64,000 nt of DNA, taken from assembly GCA_016647705.1 (NCBI GenBank), contig CM028340.1:9487001-9551000 (forward strand), read 5' to 3'. This DNA is from Eucommia ulmoides (Eukaryota > Streptophyta > Magnoliopsida > Garryales > Eucommiaceae). Shown here piece by piece: positions 35,630 through 48,290 of this stretch (the first letter of the stretch is position 1; each line of letters starts with the position of its first letter). The translations under genes were made by a program, and so were the position numbers. Below the pieces are notes generated by a model, which did no database searches, was not told the DNA's origin, and saw nothing but the letters and a program-made list of their open reading frames with translations.

Positions 35630-36663
35630 AACCTGATTCGGGAAAAATTCGAGGTGAAATCCTAAGCGAGGTAGTTCGGAAGACATGATTTAGGAATTCA
35701 TTTTCTCGCTTGAGCCTTTTAAGCTTACCCTGATATATCATTACCCCTCATTACCATGTCGAAGCCTATTTTCCATTTCAATTTTGAACACTTAACCAAT
35801 ACCATAGCCAATTGAACCTTGTCCAACCCTATATCACTTAACCAAAGATACAATATGAGTGAATCAAGCTAGCAGTTGCAAATGTTTCTTGATGTAAGCG
35901 GTTGGGTTGTGGGCGAGCTATTAATTGGTTCGGTATTCGAGTACTCACTTGTTATTTTTCGTTCATATTTCACACACCCCTTAAATTGTACAAATCAAAT
36001 AAGTTTGGGGGTGTGTTTGTTTGAAAAAAAAAAAAAAAAACTAAGTATATATGGTTTATTTCAATTTGTTTTTGACAAGTGAGTCTGTTGTTCTTAACGT
36101 ATGTTCAGGGTTGTTTCCAATTTAACTATGGGGTTTCAAGTGTGAGAGTGCCAAGCGATGTGCCTTGGGTAACGTCAAGTTAACGAAGTTAACCCGTTTT
36201 CTCATTCAAAATTACCCTTGGCCATTTGTCCTAAACCGAACCAAGACCTATTGATCTTTTTGAACTTCTGAGCCTATATTAGTAGAGAATAGATCCCGGG
36301 TCAAACCTATGGATTCCCTATACCTTCGGGTTTTTTTTGTCATGCGCTTATATGGTGGATAATCCAATCTGATTAACGGGCAGTTATATATTTGAGTTTT
36401 AAATATACACACACTTTAGTAGGATCTATAACGGTGCTTACTATTATAAATGTTAAAATTCTAGAACACTATATGGTGTGTGTTTAATACCTAAACTCGA
36501 TAGGATTGGGGACCAATGAGGGATATTTCGTTTGGCCGGTAAATGATACTCAAAACTTGCACATATTTGTTTTTTGAGTTTTTTATTTTTAGTTTTTAGT
36601 TTTTAGTTTTTATATTTTCTTTTATTGTGTGTGTGTGTTTTGCTAGAGCACTAACAAAATTCC
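35630..36663 (+). other. Asp-3 internal 3' region after S2
   Basis: Continuation of the non-coding part, matching Asp-1 at about 2950-4000. No gene seen. Confidence 0.65.
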
Positions 36664-36678
36664 AAGTTTGGGAGTATT
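36664..36678 (+). other. Polypurine tract of Asp-3
   Basis: AAGTTTGGGAGTATT before TGATAGATG, one G-to-A change from the family tract. Confidence 0.7.
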
Positions 36679-38266
36679 TGATAGATGTAAATTACGTATC
36701 TATTTCCAAATCGAACATTGTTAGTTTTCAAGTACGTTTAGTACATTTTAATATTTTTTTATTCTTTTCGTATTAAAACAGGTGTGTGGGGTGAAAAGGT
36801 AGGAAAACGGAGCATAAACGATTAAATTGTATCGAGAACAGTGGAAGAACGGTGAAAAAACGAGTAAGGAGGCAATATTCTGAAAGAAGCCCACCACTAC
36901 GGCGTCCAGACCACCGCCGCGGCGGTGAATATGCTGAGAGTGGCTTAAGATGTTGTAAACACACCGCCGTAGTGGTGAAAATACATAGACGTCCATAATT
37001 TCATCGCCTCCTCCATCGCTGTGGCAAACATCAAACCGACCTACTCACCACCGCGGCGGTCTCTCTACAAACAAAAATAGATATCTTTATATATTTTAAT
37101 CCCTATAAAACCCCTCCTCTCATCCTCTCTTCCAATTTAATCACCCCATAAGCTACTTAGAATATATTTAGGGCGAGTTTGAGATATTTTTGAGGGAGAG
37201 CTCACAACCCGAGGTGGAAGAAGAAGGAAGAAGTGATCGTTCAACGATTTTAGTGCCAAATCTTCATATATCAGCTAAGTTCTTTCATTTCTTTTCTTTG
37301 TTTTCTTCATTTCGGTAGTTGTTGGGCTTGTTTAGTCCATTTTACATTGTATGTATGGTTATGGTCATTGGCTAAACATAGGTTGTTTAGGGATTAACAC
37401 TATATTTATGAATACGTTGTTTGATTGAGTTCATGTCTCATTAGCAGTTGTGCTTCGTTATTTTGATTATGTTTATCATATTGGTTGTTTATTATGCTTA
37501 GATGGATATATCGAGAATTCGAGGTTTGACACTCGGGAGAGGTAACCCCAGATTCGGACTAGGGTAAACAACACGACAATCCAATAACACAGGAGAGAGT
37601 TTGATTGTGGGCAATCGATGACGTTGGAGCAACACTCACGTGACCTAGGGTTGTTAAGACGTTGAGGGAGACTTCTTCGTTGACACGAATTCATGTAGTC
37701 CCCCGTCTTACACTCGGGAGAGGTCGTGGGAGAGTTTTCGAACTGAGATTGTCGATAGAGAAAATACAACGCGACGATCCAATAACTCGGGAGGGAGTTG
37801 GATTGTGGGCAATCAATAACGTTGGAGCGAGACTCATGTGACCTAGGGTCGTTAAGACGTTGAAAGGGACTTCTTCGTTGACACAAAGTTGCGTATTCTC
37901 TCGTCTTACACTCGGGAGGTGGCGGGAGAGTTTACGAACTGAGATTGTCAGATAAGTCGAATGTCGTTAACATGAACTAAAATGAGATCGAACATGTATT
38001 CGTAAACGAAGTTAATCCCTAGACAATCTATTCTCTCAAAACTATCTCAATATAGTATTAGTATAGTTAAATTAGTGTTTTAGTATTAGTATTTAATTAT
38101 ATTCCATTTATTTTCGCCTAAATAAAATTAGGTTATGATAATCACGGTAATCAATAATAATTCCAACCAATCCATGTGGACACGATAATCCTGAATATCC
38201 CAATCTATACTAAAACTTGACTTGTACACTTACGGTGAAAGTCGCGATGCGTAATTGCGGCCACCA
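36679..38266 (+). repeat. Middle LTR of the Asp-3/4 chain
   Basis: Serves as 3' LTR of Asp-3 and 5' LTR of Asp-4. It starts TGATAGATG and ends GGCCACCA. TATA box at 37104-37110; GC palindromes at 36889-37065. The doubled block of about 230 bases lies at 37520-37930. Confidence 0.85.
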
Positions 38267-38272
38267 AGTTTT

Positions 38273-38351
38273 TGGCACCGTTGCCAGGGATTGGTTGAGA
38301 ATATTTTGTTTCCAGCAATCGCCCCCAAATTTTTGGCGCCGTTGTCAAGGA
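38273..38351 (+). other. Doubled tRNA-Asp primer site of Asp-4
   Basis: First site 38273-38290 (TGGCACCGTTGCCAGGGA), second 38334-38351 (TGGCGCCGTTGTCAAGGA). The second has the canonical GCGCC but two other changes. Confidence 0.78.
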
Positions 38352-38478
38352 TTGTATTTTTTTATTATTATTATTGATATTTTGAGTAAATGACCCGATT
38401 TCACTTTAAACACTTTTAGTGTTTATAATTTTTTCTTTGTAATTTTTGTTTTTGTTTTCTCTTGCAGAGTACTCGACG

Positions 38479-39475
38479 ATGTTAGATCGACGGGTATTGA
38501 TGCAATTCTTTCAACGAGAGTTGTGCTTGGGATCGATATAAGAAATTCTTATTCTGGTTTCCGAACAATGATTTCCCGAGGGAATGTCAGCTCCTGAATT
38601 TCCTCGACGGGTTACAAGCCGCAACCAGAATATGGGTGGAAGAAGGAAATGGTACCCCTTCTTTCTACAACCTAACCGTACAAGATGTCTTTTGGTCATT
38701 AGAGGAAATGGCGACCTATGATTATCAGAGTTGGAATCATTCACAGAGTTACCAAAGCTCAAGGGATTTTTCCAACACCACGACGCCATGGCTAGACATT
38801 TCGGATCACGACGAGGAGTCTTCTCCCTATATGGAAGAAATGCTCGTAACCATTATGGGGGAGACTCAGAGATTGTTGAGAGAGATGCATGACCGGATCA
38901 ACGAGCATGAGGATCGTCTTGATCATATCAAGACGGTCTACGCTGACATCGATGAGACGATAATGTCTTTGCAGACGCAAATCGGTCATCTTCTTTGATT
39001 CGTTGAGGCCGAGATGGAAGTGGTGGCACTGAGAGATACCAATGCTACATTCAGCGAAAGCCATTGTGAGGAACCGAAGACGAGCGGAAGGAGCTTAGGA
39101 GAATATGTTGAAGATTCAAATGAAGAGGAGACCCAAGGGTGGTTTGGCGATGAAAATTCACATATTAATTCTTGTGAAATTTCACCGTTCGAATTCCAGC
39201 TCATGACACCGCAGTCAATCCAAGGCGATCATATCTACGAGGATCCGACTTGGTTTACTTGTTCCTCGCCGCTATTAGCAACGACCTTTCACGCCCACCA
39301 AGTACATGAGCCGCTGAGGTATGTCGTTGAAAGCTCGAGCCATCCAAAGCAACATCTCGCCAAGCTTGAGGGCGTATTGAACCAAGACACGGGCGGACGA
39401 GCACTTCAGCATGTCAAGCTGACGACCATAAACCAAGCGTTTCTTGGGAGGCAACCCAAGGAAAAAATAAGTTAG
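38479..39475 (+). pseudogene. gag-like pseudogene of Asp-4
   Basis: ATG at 38479 gives MLDRRVLMQFFQRE, the best preserved N-terminus in the family. A deletion of about 14 bases near 38520 shifts the frame; the rest is open from there to 38995. TGA at 38996-38998 replaces the TGC of Asp-1, and the frame then continues to 39475. A deletion near 39388 removes the original C-terminus (the DTYYGRK region), so the frame runs past the normal stop over the hairpin. Confidence 0.8.
39443..39460 (+). other. Conserved hairpin of Asp-4
   Basis: CTTGGGAGGCAACCCAAG, identical to Asp-1. Confidence 0.58.
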
Positions 39476-40698
39476 ATTCATCTCCGCCGATTTGAGTCGG
39501 ATCTCGCCTCCCAGGTACGTGTTCTAAACCCTAGTCTTCATTATAATTCTTTATCATGTCATTGGGATCGCTGACTAGGTTATTATAAGCATTTCCTGTT
39601 TAAGTCGGGTGTGATGTATTAGTATAATAGTATATGTTTTAGTTATAATTTATGTTTTACTGTTTTTACGTGTGCATGTTTGTTTAGGGTAGTTTTTGTG
39701 GATGTGCTGAGTTTTGACGTCATCTAGGGTATTACCCAATGATGAGTCTGTTCCTTGGTTGTTTGTTGAGGTCGAGCGTTAAACTCATGCATGTATGTTC
39801 TGTGTGCTCAACGCTATGTTTTAGTAATAGTTATTATAGATCCTACTTGCACGAGCACGAAAACTCATTATATAATTGTCTAATTGATTTGAAAACAATT
39901 ATCTATAACCTAAAGTCATGACATTAGGGTTTCTAGAACTTGATTCGGGGGAAATTCGGGGCGAAATCCTAGGCGAGGTAGTTCGGAAGACATGATTTAG
40001 GTATTCATTTTCTTGCTTGAGCTTTTTAAGCTTACCCTGATATATCATTACCCTGTCGAAGCCTATTTTTTGTTTCAATTCTAAACACTTAACCAATACC
40101 ACAGCCGATTGAACCTTGTCGAACACTACATCGCTTAACCAAAAGCACAATATACGTGAATCAAGCTAGCAGTTGCAAATGCTTCTTAGTGTGAGCAGTT
40201 GGGTTGTGGGCGAACTATTAATTGGTTCGGTATTCGAGTACGTTTTCTCTTTCAAATCTACCCTTAGCCATTTGTCCTATACCGAACCAAGATCTATTGA
40301 TCTTTTTGAACTTTCGAGCCCATATTAGTGGAGAATAGATTCTGGGTCAAGTTTATGGATTCCCTATACCTTCGAGTTTTTTTTGTCATGGGCTTATATG
40401 ATAGATAATCCAATCCGATTAACGGACAATTATATATTTGAGTTTTAAACACACACACACTTTAGTAGGATCCATAACGGCGCTTACTATTATAAATGTT
40501 GAAATTCTATAATACTATATGGTGTGTTTTTATGCCTGAACTCGATAGGATTGGGGGCCGATGAGGGATATTTCGTTTGGCCTGCAGATGATACTCAAAA
40601 CTTGCATATATTTATTTTTCGTGTTTTTTATTTTTAGTTTTTAGTTATTATATTTTCTTTTATTGTGTGGGTGTTTTGCTCAAGGACTAGCAAAATTT
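39461..40698 (+). other. Asp-4 non-coding 3' internal region
   Basis: Matches Asp-1 and Asp-3; a piece of about 0.2 kb present in Asp-1 around 3310-3540 is deleted near 40240. No gene seen. Confidence 0.65.
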
Positions 40699-40714
40699 TG
40701 AATTTGGGGGTATT
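40699..40714 (+). other. Polypurine tract of Asp-4
   Basis: GAATTTGGGGGTATT directly before TGATAGG. Confidence 0.7.
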
Positions 40715-42291
40715 TGATAGGTGTAAATTACGTATCTATTTTCAAACCGAACATTGTTAGTTTTTAAGTACGTTTAGTATGTTTTAATATGTTTTTATTC
40801 TTTTCGTATTGAAACAGGTGTGTGGGGTGAAAAGGTAGGAAAACAAAGCATAAAAGATCAAATCGTATCGAGAACGGTGGAAAAATAAGCAAGGAGGCAA
40901 TATTCTGAAAGAAGCCTACCGCCGCGGCATCCAACCCACCGCCGCGGTGGTGAATATGCTGAGAGTGGCTTAAGATGTTGTAAACCCACCACCGTAGCTG
41001 TGAAAATATAGAGAAGTCAATAATTTCACCGCCTCCTCCATCGCTGCAGTGAACATCAAACCAACCTACTCACCGCCGCGGCGGTCTCTCTGCACACAAA
41101 AATAGATATTTTTAGATATTTTGAGCCCTATAAAACCCCTCGTCTTCTTCTTTCTTCCAATTTAATCACCCCATAAGCTACTTAGAATATATTTAGGGTG
41201 AGTTTGAGAGATTTTGTAGGGAGAGCTCACAACCCGAGGTGGAAGAAGAAGGAAGAAGTGATCATTCAATGGTTTTAGCACCAAATCTTCGGATATCAGC
41301 TAAGTTCTTTTATTTCTTTCTTTGTTTTCTTCATTTCGGTAGTTGTTGGGCATGTTTATTCCATTTTACATTGTATATATAGTTATGGTCATTGGCTAAA
41401 TATAGGTTGTTTAGGGATTAACACTATATTTATGAATACGTTGTTTAATTGAGTTAATGTCTCGTTGGCGGTTGTTCTTCGTTATTTTGATTGTGTTTAT
41501 CATATTATTTGTTTATTATGCTTAGATGGATATATCGAAAATTCGGGGTTTGACACTCGGGAGAAGTAACCTCGGATTCGGACTAGGGTAAACAACGCGA
41601 CGATCTAATAATCCGGAAAAGAGTTGGATTGTGGGCAATCGATGATGTTGGGGCAAAACTCATGTGACCTAGGGTCGTTAAGACGTCGAGGGGGACTTCT
41701 TCGTTAACACAAAGTTATGTATTCCCTCGTATTTCACTCAGGAAAGGTGATGGAGGAGTTTTCAAACTGAGATTATCGATAGGGTAACACAACGCGATGA
41801 TCCAATAACTCGGGAAGGAGTTGGATTGTGTGCAATCAATGTTATTAGAGCGAGACTCACATGACCTAGGGTCGTTAAGACATTGATGGGGACTTCTTCG
41901 TTTACACAAAGTCGTGTATTCCCTCATCTTACACTCGGGAAAGGTGGTAGGGGAGTTTACGAACTGAAATTATCTGATAAGTCGAATGCCGTTAACATGA
42001 ACTAAAACGAGATCGAACACGTATTCGAAAACGAAGTTAATCCCTAGACAATCTATTCTCTCAAAACTATCTCAATATAGTATTAGTATAATTAAATTAG
42101 TATTTTAGTATTAGTATTTAATTATATTCCATTTATTTTCACCTAGATAAAATTAGATTATGATAATCACGGTAATAGATAATAATCACAACCAATCCTT
42201 GTGGACACGATAACCCTAAATCTCCCGATCTATACTAAAACTTGACCTGTACACTTGCGGTAAAAGTGGCGACGCGTAATTGCAGCGACCA
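40715..42291 (+). repeat. Last LTR of the Asp-3/4 chain
   Basis: Starts TGATAGGTGTAAATTACG and ends GCGACCA, followed by the duplicated target ATCTC (42292-42296) and then Cop-2 LTR. TATA box at 41129-41135; GC palindromes at 40915-41080. Confidence 0.85.
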
Positions 42292-42296
42292 ATCTC

Positions 42297-43802
42297 ACTT
42301 GAAGCTTCTATCACCCCAGATAAATTAAAACTCGATTAATATTCTAAAACTAATTATAGAAAAGTGTGAGATTCAAAATCTGATTATAAGCAAAAATTGG
42401 GTAGCACTATAATTGATCACGTAATCAGATTTACTCAAGAAATTGTTAAAAAAATATTTTTTAATAAAAATTCAAAAAACAATTTCTAAAGATCAATTTC
42501 CAAATATAATTAAGTAATGCTAAATACAAAATATTTGGAAAGATCTCACCCTAAAATAACTGAAAAAATAACTTATAGCAATGTCGCTTCATATTCGATA
42601 GCAACAATAATTCACAACAAGTAATAACTCTTAGAACAGCTCTCTTCAATTCTCAAGTATGATTCCTCTTAGAAAAGCTCAGTATATTGCTATTAATATC
42701 TCACTAATTGATATGATCTATTTCTAAGTGTCACTTAATGAAAAAAATGAAGGTCTATATATAAAGGAATGAAATCAGCTCTCTAACGGTTAGTTCTCAC
42801 TTATCATGACATTTAATTGCTCTTATAGACCCCTTATATAATTAAGACTTCATTCTAGTATAATTCACTCAAAACTATCTTCTAAAAATTTCAATAAAGT
42901 CCCTCAAACTTTTACATAACTCAAATTGATAAGATAGAAAGAATTAATAGGACAATTTTGTAAAACACTTTGATTTAATGAACCAAATCTATACAGATAC
43001 TCAAATGAGAGTTCCATATCTTTAAATATCATTAAATCCCTCAGAAATCTCGTGAATCTTAACCATAATACGGCTAGTTTTGGATCAAATCTCAGAATTC
43101 TTCACAAACTTGAAACAGTCAGACCAGTCGACTGACCAACACGAGCAGTCAACCGCTCAATTCAGGATGTAGCCAAGCCAAAAATATTCAGCACATCAGT
43201 TGACCATTCACTCACCATCAGTCGACCGATCAATTCAAAGAGTTTCATAAGTCGACATGCCTGTCGACCTAGAGATACAGAGAGTTTCGCCTTTGGCCAC
43301 AAGTCGACCTCCCTGTCAACCGATTGATTCAGAGAGTTCACATTTGAAGCGTCTGTCGACCTATAAGTCGACCTATACATGCTGGAACTTCTTTCAACTT
43401 GATTTTAATTCATTCTCATCGATGTTTTCACCCCTTTAATCAATTTTTTTTCTTAGTTAGCTCCACTAACTTCTCAAATTCACTTTTTAACCAATTATCC
43501 TTATTTCATTTTCAATTACACATAGGAGCAAATAATTTTATCAATTAAGACCCAATATCAAAACACACATAATTTTTATTTTTATTTTTTTGTGTCGTGT
43601 GTGATCCTAATTGGGATATTAAGAGTTAAAATTCAACCTGAGTTACTTTTCCTAAGTTATTCAATATCTTCAAACTCTTAATCCGTCATTACTTTGTCAT
43701 CATCTTCATCTCTAGAACTAATATACTAAAACACTCAATTAAACTGTTAATTCCACCAAAAATATCAACATTTAATTGTTCATCAAAATCTTAGGATCAA
43801 CA
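42297..43802 (-). repeat. 5' LTR of Cop-2, outer part
   Basis: The other half of the interrupted LTR. On the minus strand it starts TGTTGATCC at 43802. Region 43281-43802 matches the 3' LTR at 13584-14100. Words built on GTCGACC recur at 43130-43375. Confidence 0.82.
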
Positions 43803-44681
43803 TCTTAAATGATTTCTTGGTTTTGGTTTTGTATCAATTTAAATGGTTCGATTTTCAAATTGTTTAAAAAAAATCGGTGGTTTTGGTTGCGGTTTTAGTT
43901 TGGTATATATCTAATGGTTTTGATTTTGATTTTATATGAATCTTTAAGCCTGTTATTCTCCACATTATTTCTAGGGGTGCTTATTACCTACTCACAAAAT
44001 AGTGTGAAAAATACCAAATGAATCCAATTTATTTTTCTTTTTAATCAATTAATCATTCTGGTATTTCGTGGGCTACTTTTCCCCTATTCATGAATTGTCA
44101 TGTTCTGTACACATTGTCACCTCTAAAACACAGAACAAAATATGGTAATAAATTCCAAATGAAACTTAAAATGAAACCTACATTTCTCTTAATTATGTTG
44201 TTCAATGATAGTTTTACACCACAATGATCTATAAATCATAATCTTTAAAATGAAATAATAATTTTTTTGAAATTCTGGATTAGGGTGTATGTAAATGTTA
44301 TATATAACATTAATTGTAATGTTAATGTTATATATAACATTATTACAATTTGTGTGCCTCCGTTTGTGTTGAATATAACATCTAATGCAATAGAAATACC
44401 ATCAATTAATGTTGATAATAACACAAATTATATGAATATATTAAAAGTAACATGACTTACTGATAAAGGTGATTTAGATGTTAAATATAACATTCAACTG
44501 TGTTTTGATAATATAAAACACCGTGTTAAAAGTAACATGAATATGAAAACTTGAAATTCTAGAAGTATCATGTTGAATGTAACATGAATATATGAATTTG
44601 AAAAAAATGAAAAAAAATGGTGAATATGATATGATTTTAACGATCTAATTCAGAGGAATCTGAATATATAATTAAATCATG

Positions 44682-44718
<37 letters not shown>

Positions 44719-46087
44719 AATGGTTGTTTTGATTTTAATGAAATAGTTTGTTGTGAAACCGTTAAATATGAAAAATTTCAATCTCACGGATCTCGCAAGG
44801 ACAATATTGTCATGTAATTTATGCGATTTTAAAATTTGGGACTGAATGGTTCAAAAAATATGTACACCAAGATTGTTTGATTTATTTTCAAATAGTTAGA
44901 ATCAATTGGTAATTTTATATTTAAATTGGGATCATTGATAATTTTTTCTTATTTCTAATATTTATCTTCCCCAACTTCGTCAAACATACACTCATCTTCC
45001 TAATGGTTTGCTTGGCTGGATGGAATGACATTAGGCCAAAATATAATCGTAGAAGTAATGAAATGGATTTACCAATATAATCACTATTCAATTCTCGTGC
45101 TTGGTTGTTATTGTATGCTTAAAGAAATAATATGAAATAATATCTTTTTACATATCAATTTTGAGATTCAATTCATTCACAATATATATTTAATAATAAT
45201 AATTTACTTTAAAAAAACAACTACAAAAATATGAGTAATATCTCATGTGGAAAATATTCAAAATCTACTAACAACTAAAGTTATTTTGTTCTTAATTTTT
45301 TGTTTTCGCTTTGGGAACATAAATAGATTTTTTCTCGAATATTTATTTTTGTTTAGGAATGAAAACTTATTTTTTGTTCTTAGATTTTCGCTTTCATTTG
45401 TTATATAGATATTTTTCTTTTTCAAATAAGAAACACATGGAAATATTTTTGGGTTTTTCATTAAAATAAACAAAAAGAAATTCTTTTCGGTATTTTGAGG
45501 TTGGCATGAAATAAAAACATAAGAAATAATATTTTTGGTATTTTGGGATTGTATGGAATTAAAAAAAAAAAAAAATTAAAAAATAACAAATAATATCACA
45601 AAGATAACATGTCTTAGGCAAGTAGAAGCAATATTGTTGTGTTTGGGTAAGGTAATTTAAGGGAGGATTTTATTTGGGTAAGGAATTTCACAAATTTTGT
45701 TAGAAAATTTATTATTTGGGTACTATGAAGAGGAATTTATGATATCTATTGATTTGTAAAATAGGTTTGTAAATCCCTTCAAAACATGTTATTTTTAAAT
45801 CATTTCAAGAGAGAATTTGCTATATTTTCAATTTTTCATCCATTTCACTTCAACCTCTTACAAAGTACTCATCCTTGTTTGTCACCAAAGTTGTTCGCCG
45901 CTTGCATGCCGGTCACTGTTGCTCCTCGCCTACACTCGGAAAATTCTTAAAGCCATTGCTTGTTATATCTGCTCACTGTTGAGGGCGGGTAATTTTGTCA
46001 TGAAAATTATACATTTTCAGAATTAGATTTTTCTTTCAGAAAAAAAAAATAAATAAAATAAAATAAAAATAAAAAATAAAAAAATAG
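43803..46087. other. Intergenic, AT-rich, no gene seen
   Basis: Contains two copies of a perfect 18-base palindrome, AATGTTATATATAACATT (44294-44311 and 44324-44341), related AACAT words to 44580 and a poly(A) run of about 36 (44682-44717). The short open frames here look random. Confidence 0.5.
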
Positions 46088-46607
46088 GAGCTTCTACATA
46101 TACACCCATTTTGACTAAATATACATTTAAAAAATAAATCAAAATATTATGAAATTATCATTTTACCCTTTTGTAAAATAACTTCTTTTTTTTTTTATCA
46201 CTCACCTATTTTCTGAAATTTTCATCCCCCCAAACCCCCCCAGCCACTCAACATTGCCCCGTCCCAATCCCCTGTTCGTCGGCCATCCTTCTTCTTCCTT
46301 CTTCTTCCTCTCTCTCTCTTTCTCTCTCTCTCTCAAAGAGAGAGAGAGAGAGGGAGAGAGAACAAGAACAAGAAGAAGAAGAAGAAGAAAGGAGAAAGGA
46401 GGCAGTGGAGGACGACGGTGCTGTTGGCTAACAATACTTGTTTGTCGGGAGGGGAGGAAGGAGGGGGGAGGAATGTAAAAAATATCAAATCAAACGGATA
46501 CATAGTTAGTAAATCGAAGGGTAAAATAGTAATTTAATTAAATAATTTTGATTTACTTTTCTTATGGGATGTATGGTTAATAAAAAAGGGTATACATATA
46601 GAAGCTC
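46088..46607. mobile_element. MT1: MITE with inverted ends
   Basis: Left end GAGCTTCTACATATACACCC and right end (reverse complement) GAGCTTCTATATGTATACCC; the arms agree for about 100 bases with gaps, including the ATTTTACCC word. Flanking 9-mers agree at seven of nine bases. The core is a CT/GA microsatellite (about 46308-46390). No transposase. Confidence 0.7.
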
Positions 46608-46650
46608 GAAAAATAAAATAAGAAATACTAAGAATAACTTTATTTAATCA

Positions 46651-47785
46651 GGGTTAATTTAATTTTGCACCCCTATGATTAGACATAATTTCACTTTGCA
46701 CCCCAATGATATTTTCATCACTATTTATATCCTTTGTGCTTCTGACTTCAGTGCAATTGTTAAATTTTCCATTAACTTTATCGGTCAACCATTAAAAGTC
46801 AACAAAAATCATGTACTTGATGTTAAATGACGTTTATACTCTTTAAATTTTTTAATAGATTTTTATTTTAATACTAATCCAAAAGTTAAGCGCCAAAGAG
46901 TATTTTTTTAAAACCACCTTCTTCCCAAATCCTTTGCAACTTTCCTCTCCCCCTATCTCTGGCACAACCTCCATCCCCTAATCTCTGGCCAGCCCCATCC
47001 CCCCACCCCGGTGCATCCCTATCCCTCATCCTCTTTTTTCTTTCTTTCTTCTATCCCCCTCCTCTCTTCTTTCTTCCATCTTTCTCTATTTTTGTCTTTG
47101 TTTCTCTTCCCGCCACACCCTGCCATCACCCATCCCCCACTCCCTTGTTCCACTCCCTAACCCATCCCCCATTTGCGGCACAACCACCATCTATCCATCT
47201 CCGCAACCCCTATCCCCCACCCTAGCGCAACCCCCATCCCTTTCTCTCTCCCTCTCTCTCTCTCTCTCTTGCCGCCATAGCCCCTTTATCACCCAGCCCT
47301 CGCTCCCCTGTTCCACTCCCCAACCTATTCCCCCATCTTTGGCGCAACCCTCATTCAATTAGTAAGAGCAAAATAACAAAATTATTCTTATTTTGAAAGT
47401 CAATGACGAAAATACCTTTAGTTTTGTTAATTTATTTTATTTTTTTTATTTATTGGGTTAATAGCACTTTACCCCCTGTGGTCTGGCCAATTTGTACTTT
47501 ATCCCCCTGTGGTTTGAAAATCGCTACTTAACCCCCCTGTGGTTTTATTTTCAACCGACTTACCCCCTAATATAGGGGAGTAAGTGCACCTAAATCAAGA
47601 GCACATGGGGTAAGTGTTAACACAGGGGGTAAGTGCAAATCAGTTAAACCATAGGGAGGTACAGTGCTATTAACTCTTATTTATTTATTTATTAATTATG
47701 GTTCTATGTAAGTGGTGACAAAAATACCATAGAGGTACGAAGTGCAATTAGATCTAACTACAGGGATACAAAGTGAAATTACCCC
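46651..47785. mobile_element. MT2: larger MITE with inverted ends
   Basis: Left end GGGTTAATTTAATTTTGCAC and right end (reverse complement) GGGGTAATTTCACTTTGTAT; both arms repeat CACCCC/ATCCC words. Flanks share TTTAAT only. The centre is C-rich on the plus strand (46900-47350). MT3 is inserted in its right half. No coding. Confidence 0.65.
47455..47676. mobile_element. MT3: 222-bp MITE nested in MT2
   Basis: Ends GGGTTAATAGCAC and GTGCTATTAACTC are inverted repeats. The 9-bp duplication TTATTTATT is perfect at 47446-47454 and 47677-47685. The arms carry repeated TACCCCCTGTGG-like words. A Mutator-type MITE is inferred from the 9-bp duplication. Confidence 0.8.
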
Positions 47786-48091
47786 TTTAATATATGAACT
47801 TTGAAGCTATACCAAATTAACCAATAAGAAAAAAATTAAGCCCATAATGCTTGATATTGTTAGACATCCCATGTGAGGAAAAAAGCTTGCATTCTAGTCC
47901 AATTAAAAATGGATCCACTCATTTCTATGACCGAAATAAAATACTCATCAAACGGTCCAGAACAACTCACTATAAACTTTTGAAACAAAATTCAATTCAT
48001 TGGCATATACAAAGTCGATTTATTTATTTTTTTAATTGTTGAAAGCTTCTTTGAGAGAAAATAAATAAATAGTTCTCTCTCTCTCTTAAAA

Positions 48092-48290
48092 TTACAAGAG
48101 TATCCATGCTCTACCACCATTCATGTTGAATTTCTCAAGTCTCCCAATAAACATGACAAAAATGAGAATAATTTTGCCCTCATCACTCCATTTGCCAGCA
48201 AATCCATACCATTTGTTCTCACAACTCCGGTCAGGTTTCAACCGCCGATCACAGCTGTAGCCTGTTGAAAATCCCACATTTCCATATGCA
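48092..48290 (-). CDS. HKT1: HKT1-like exon 3
   Basis: The acceptor CAG ends at 48291. It reads [13 protein letters not shown] (fourth pore loop), then [13 protein letters not shown] and the conserved tail [14 protein letters not shown], ending TAA at 48094-48092. AATAAA-type signals on the minus strand lie about 70 bases downstream (48019-48028). Confidence 0.92.

Larger units (their letters stand above)
18444..42291 (+). mobile_element. Asp-3/Asp-4: three-LTR chain inserted in Cop-2
   Basis: LTR (18444-18455 plus 29353-30943), internal region (30944-36678), LTR (36679-38266), internal region (38267-40714), LTR (40715-42291). The outer ends are flanked by the five-base duplication ATCTC, so the chain behaves as one insertion. 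Each internal region carries doubled primer sites, a gag pseudogene, the hairpin and a purine tract. Two neighbours sharing a middle LTR usually reflect unequal recombination between LTRs; that step is inference. Confidence 0.85.
13584..43802 (-). mobile_element. Cop-2: SIRE/Maximus-like copia element, host of the nested stack
   Basis: Minus-strand order: 5' LTR (43802 down to 42297, then 18443 down to 17779 after the Asp-3/4 insertion), primer site (17776-17765), gag-pol relic (about 17700-14380), purine tract (14114-14101), 3' LTR (14100 down to 13584, truncated). The two LTRs share about 520 bases at 13584-14100 and 43281-43802. The rejoined 5' LTR would be about 2.2 kb, long as is usual for SIRE-type elements. 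The right flank after 43802 is intergenic; no duplication can be tested because the left end is lost. Confidence 0.85.
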
